A stretch of DNA of 64,000 nt from positions 3,941,855-4,005,854 of the forward strand of contig NZ_CP136187.1 in the NCBI RefSeq assembly GCF_033193315.1, read 5' to 3'. This document shows, piece by piece, positions 61,018-64,000 of the stretch. The stretch's first letter is position 1. The number at the start of each line of letters is the position of its first letter. The position numbers and the translations under genes were made by a program. The notes under the pieces are model-generated. The model ran no database searches. It saw only the letters and a list, made by a program, of their open reading frames with translations, and was not told the DNA's origin. The DNA is from Agathobaculum sp. NTUH-O15-33 (GTDB lineage Bacteria; Bacillota; Clostridia; Oscillospirales; Butyricicoccaceae).

Positions 61018-61075
61018 TCCCTTATGTATGCGGGCATAGGGCCCGATACACATAAAACAGGAGGAGGAAAAATAA

Positions 61076-62122
61076 ATGAAAAAGAGCATTCTTCGGCGAG
61101 GCAGTCTGTTCCTGACGGCGACGATGCTGCTGGGCGTGCTGGCGGGCTGCGGTTCCACCCCCGCGCCGGCCGACGGCGGGGACGCGGCAAACGCCCCGGC
61201 GGGCGATACCGGCGGCGAAAAGAAATCCATGGCGATCATGATGCACTCGGTAGCGGATGAATTTATCTACTCGGTCGGCAAGAAGGCGCAGGAATACGCC
61301 GAATCCGAAGGGTACGAGGTAAGCTTTTACAACGCGGATAACGAAGCGGACACACAGGCCTCGCAGATCAACGATGTGATCGCGGCGGGCGTGGACTGCA
61401 TCGTGCTCGCCCCGGTCGACGCGGACGCAATGGCCGATTCCGTCACCGCGATCAACGAGGCGAACATCCCGGTCACGCTGATCGATCGAACGGTCACCGA
61501 GGGCAAGTTTGTTTCCGTCAACCAAGCGGATAACGTGCAGTGCGGCTATCAGGGCGCTACCGCGCTGGTCAATCAGGCCAAGGAGCAGGGGATCGACATC
61601 AAGGATTTGAAGGTGCTTGAGCTGATGGGCGATCAGGCCAGCACCTCGGGTTTGGAGCGTTCGCAGGGCTTCCAGCAGGCGGCGAAGGAACTGGGCTTTA
61701 CCATCGTTTCCTCCCTGCCCACCTACTGGCAGTCGGATACGGCGTATAACGATACGCTCGACGCGTTTCAGGCCGACCCGAATATCAACGCGATCTACTG
61801 CGCGTCGGACGGCGTTATGGCGGATTCCGTCATCAACGCGCTCGATCAGATGCAGCTGCTGAAAAAGAAGGGCGAGGATGGACACATCATCATCACCACC
61901 GTGGACGGCACGCCCGGCGTGATCGACTACATCAAGGACGGCTATATCGACGCGGCTTGCGCGCAGCCCGCGTTCCAGATGGCGACCGACGCGGTCGATT
62001 ATCTGGGCAAGGCGCTCGACGGCACGGAGAAGATGGACGGCTGCTTTAACAACGCGCTCGCGCCGGTGATTATCACCACCGAGAACGCGGACAGCTCCGA
62101 GCTTTGGGGCAATAACGTTTAA
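61076..62122 (+). CDS. CUT2-family sugar-binding lipoprotein
   Basis: 348 residues. A signal peptide with lipobox LAGC is followed by an Ala/Pro/Gly-rich linker and a type I periplasmic-binding fold (RbsB-like): ASQINDVIAAGVDCIVLAPVDADAM and VTLIDRTV are typical pentose/hexose-binding signatures. It delivers substrate to the preceding permease and ATPase. GGAGGAGG lies ahead of the ATG. Confidence 0.94.
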   Translation: MKKSILRRGSLFLTATMLLGVLAGCGSTPAPADGGDAANAPAGDTGGEKKSMAIMMHSVADEFIYSVGKKAQEYAESEGYEVSFYNADNEADTQASQINDVIAAGVDCIVLAPVDADAMADSVTAINEANIPVTLIDRTVTEGKFVSVNQADNVQCGYQGATALVNQAKEQGIDIKDLKVLELMGDQASTSGLERSQGFQQAAKELGFTIVSSLPTYWQSDTAYNDTLDAFQADPNINAIYCASDGVMADSVINALDQMQLLKKKGEDGHIIITTVDGTPGVIDYIKDGYIDAACAQPAFQMATDAVDYLGKALDGTEKMDGCFNNALAPVIITTENADSSELWGNNV

Positions 62123-62154
62123 AAGCCGGATGGAGAAAGCGAGGCGCATGCATT

Positions 62155-63192
62155 TTGGCAAATATGTTGGCGGCAGTGTTCAAGGGAAACGGCGTGCTGG
62201 AGCTCGAACAGGTACCGGTACCGCAGGTGCGGGAAAAACGCGACGTACTGCTCAAAATACGCGCCGCTAGCATTTGCGGCAGCGATTTGCACGGACTGAG
62301 CGTGCCGCCGGGGCAGCATATCGATCCCGGCGTGATCATGGGGCACGAGTTTTGCGGCACCGTGGAAGCGGTGGGCGAGGGCGTTACCGAGTACCGCCCC
62401 GGCGACGAGGTCGCTGTCAATCCCTGCCTGCCGTGCGGCGCGTGCTGGGAATGCAAGAACGGTTTCAGCAATCTTTGCGTGCGCCCGCATCATTACGGAC
62501 AGACCTGCGACGGCGGCTTTGCCCAATACGCGGTGGTGGACGCGGGCCAGCTTTACCGACTGCCGGAGGGCGCGGACCCGGCCGAAGCCGCCCAGACCGA
62601 ACCGCTCGCCTGTGTGATGAGCGGCATGAAAACAATAAAACCCCTGCCGACCGAGCGCGTGCTGCTGTACGGCGCCGGGCCAATCGGACTGACCTTTATC
62701 AAAGTGCTGAGGATATTCGGGGTGCGGCAGCTCGCCGTCGTGGCGAAGGGAGAAAAACGCATCGAACAGGCCCTTCGCTGCGGCGCGGATGTCGTGATCG
62801 ATTCGCAGCGCGAACAGGTGCGGGACGCGCTAATGCGCCACTGGGACACGCTGGCCGACGTTGTGATCGACGCGGTGGGCACGGGCGCGATCCTGACCGA
62901 GGCCGTGCGGCTGCTGAACAGCCGGGGGCGTCTGCTGCTCTTCGGCCTTAACCACAACGCAATAGGCGAAGTGCCGCCCGCCGTTTTTACGCAAAAAGAA
63001 CTGCAAATGATGGGCGTTTTAAGCAAATCCTTTCCGGAGGCGCTCGCCCTGTTGGGCGACGAGCGGCTGCGGCTGACCGATCTGATCTCGCACCGGTTGC
63101 CCTTGGCGGAGATCGAACGCGCCTTCTCGCTTTTGCGGGCAAAGGAGGCCTCGCGGGTCATTCTGTACCCGAACGGCGGCCTTCCCACATAA
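62155..63192 (+). CDS. Zinc-dependent alcohol/polyol dehydrogenase (MDR family)
   Basis: 345 residues. The catalytic zinc site is ICGSDLHG plus GHEFCGTVEAVGEGV. The structural zinc has four cysteines in CLPCGACWECKNGFSNLC, and the Rossmann motif is LYGAGPIGLT. The closest types are sorbitol/threonine dehydrogenases and galactitol-phosphate dehydrogenase. TTG 62155 is likely the start, since GAGGCG is 8 bases ahead and the next ATG (62164) is 17 away. Last gene of the sugar operon. Confidence 0.92.
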   Translation: MANMLAAVFKGNGVLELEQVPVPQVREKRDVLLKIRAASICGSDLHGLSVPPGQHIDPGVIMGHEFCGTVEAVGEGVTEYRPGDEVAVNPCLPCGACWECKNGFSNLCVRPHHYGQTCDGGFAQYAVVDAGQLYRLPEGADPAEAAQTEPLACVMSGMKTIKPLPTERVLLYGAGPIGLTFIKVLRIFGVRQLAVVAKGEKRIEQALRCGADVVIDSQREQVRDALMRHWDTLADVVIDAVGTGAILTEAVRLLNSRGRLLLFGLNHNAIGEVPPAVFTQKELQMMGVLSKSFPEALALLGDERLRLTDLISHRLPLAEIERAFSLLRAKEASRVILYPNGGLPT

Positions 63193-63244
63193 CCAATCGA
63201 CCTCTTCTTCTCTTCCTCTTTCCCTCTGAAAGCAGAGGGGCGAT

Positions 63245-63279
63245 AAAAAGACGCGCTGTAATACACAGCGCGTCTTTTT
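63245..63279 (+). terminator. Terminator of sugar operon
   Basis: Perfect 15-bp stem AAAAAGACGCGCTGT and complement with loop AATAC, then T residues. Confidence 0.92.
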
Positions 63280-63430
63280 TGCTTGCGGCGTTTCCCGTTT
63301 TTGCAGATATGAAAATAGTTTTAAAAATGTTTTTTAAGAGAACGGATTAAAATCAGGCGCGGCCCCCTGGCTTTTTAGGCGCGTTTTTGATATAATATAG
63401 AAAGACAAGATTGGAACGGAGAAATTAGGA

Positions 63431-64000
63431 ATGCCTACTTATGTTGATCTATTTGCAGGGGCCGGAGGATTTAGCGAAGGTTTTTTGCAAGCCGAAGAGA
63501 ACCAAAAGTATTTTGACTTTCTTTTGGCCAGTGATATCAATCCGACCTGCGAAGTGACGCATAGGATGCGATACAACCATCAACTGGGTCTAAAGACAGA
63601 GTTTTTAACAAAGGATATCACCTCGCCCGATTTTATAGAAGAACTATGTGGAAAAGTCTATCATAGCTTCGGGAAGATTGATGTGGACGTACTGACGGGG
63701 GGCCCCCGTGCCAGTCCTTCAGCCTAGCCGGGGAACGCAGGAAGAACGATAAAAAGGACGACCTCTTCTCGTATTATTTAAAAGTGATCGCCGCGCTCCA
63801 TCCCAAGTATTTTGTGATGGAGAACGTTTCCGGCATCCTCACAAAAGACAAGGGCAAGGTAAGGGAGCGTATTTTAAGAGAGATCAGAAATATTATGGAC
63901 TATCGGGCGCTGGCGTTGCTGATCGAAGCGTGCCAAGCGTTACCCGCCAAAAAATCATCCGGCATGGGGGCGCGGCAAACCGAATTTGATTACGCGGTGC
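63431..64000 (+). pseudogene. C5-cytosine DNA methyltransferase, frameshifted and cut by the window end
   Basis: The N-terminus has the SAM-binding motif I (VDLFAGAGGFSEGF) and continues to VLTGGP. The sequence there is GGGGGGCCCCC (63697-63707). The family needs one more C to read GGPPCQSFS; with five C residues the frame stops at 63725. Restoring one base gives SLAGERRKNDKKDDLFSYYL and VMENVSGILTKDKGK (motif VI, ENV), and the frame stays open to base 64000. So this is one methyltransferase with a one-base deletion right at the catalytic Pro-Cys codons. A homopolymer read error is a real alternative. It may be the edge of a restriction-modification or defence locus. Confidence 0.85.

Overview
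The window looks like part of the chromosome of a GC-rich anaerobic Firmicute, most likely class Clostridia (an Oscillospirales or Butyricicoccus-like relative; the genus is a guess). Supporting signs are a T-box ahead of cysS, twin parS sites inside a noc/soj/spo0J cluster, an SLH surface protein, a VanR/VanS-type two-component system, an AgrD-type peptide gene, two iron alcohol dehydrogenases and purine-rich Shine-Dalgarno sequences. Most genes are GC-rich, but about 17.7-24.9 kb and 33.4-37.2 kb are clearly AT-richer and read as acquired segments. No rRNA, tRNA or CRISPR array was seen.

0-16 kb: an ECF sigma factor with its membrane partner; T-box-controlled cysS; a solute-binding lipoprotein followed by a frameshifted Cache-PAS-GGDEF-EAL c-di-GMP protein; mfd; a lipoprotein; the iscS-iscU iron-sulfur pair; a CmpB-like membrane protein; and a butanol-dehydrogenase-type ADH transcribed from an overlapping divergent promoter. 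16.3-16.6 kb is a 300-bp inverted-repeat element.

17.7-25 kb is a mosaic: a zinc-ribbon protein, a lipoprotein, a VanRS-like regulator pair without resistance genes, REP-like hairpins with debris of a Y1 (REP-associated) transposase, a MerR-controlled divergon (aldo/keto reductase plus NAD(P)-binding protein against quinol monooxygenase plus MerR), and a truncated agrB with an intact agrD. 25-33 kb: phosphoglucomutase, an orphan tyrosine recombinase, an iron ADH, a lipoprotein, a 270-bp nested-palindrome element, and a MATE pump divergent from a LysR regulator. 33.4-37.2 kb: an AT-rich module of ECF sigma, anti-sigma, a small secreted protein, a broken secreted caspase-like protein and a membrane-anchored partner.

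37-45 kb: a GtrA / GT2 / GT39-like glycosylation operon, a WG-repeat and SLH surface protein, a PAP2 phosphatase, and an MBL hydrolase with an XRE-membrane protein. 45-51 kb is the chromosome-segregation locus (noc, two parS, soj, spo0J), then a membrane coiled-coil protein, serS, a FlK-like thioesterase and an AlkA-like glycosylase. 51-55 kb: a diguanylate cyclase and an EAL phosphodiesterase in one operon. 55-63 kb: a LacI-controlled catabolic operon (SDR, TIM-barrel isomerase, CUT2 ABC transporter, zinc ADH). The window ends inside a C5 cytosine methyltransferase gene with a one-base deletion at the codons of its catalytic motif.
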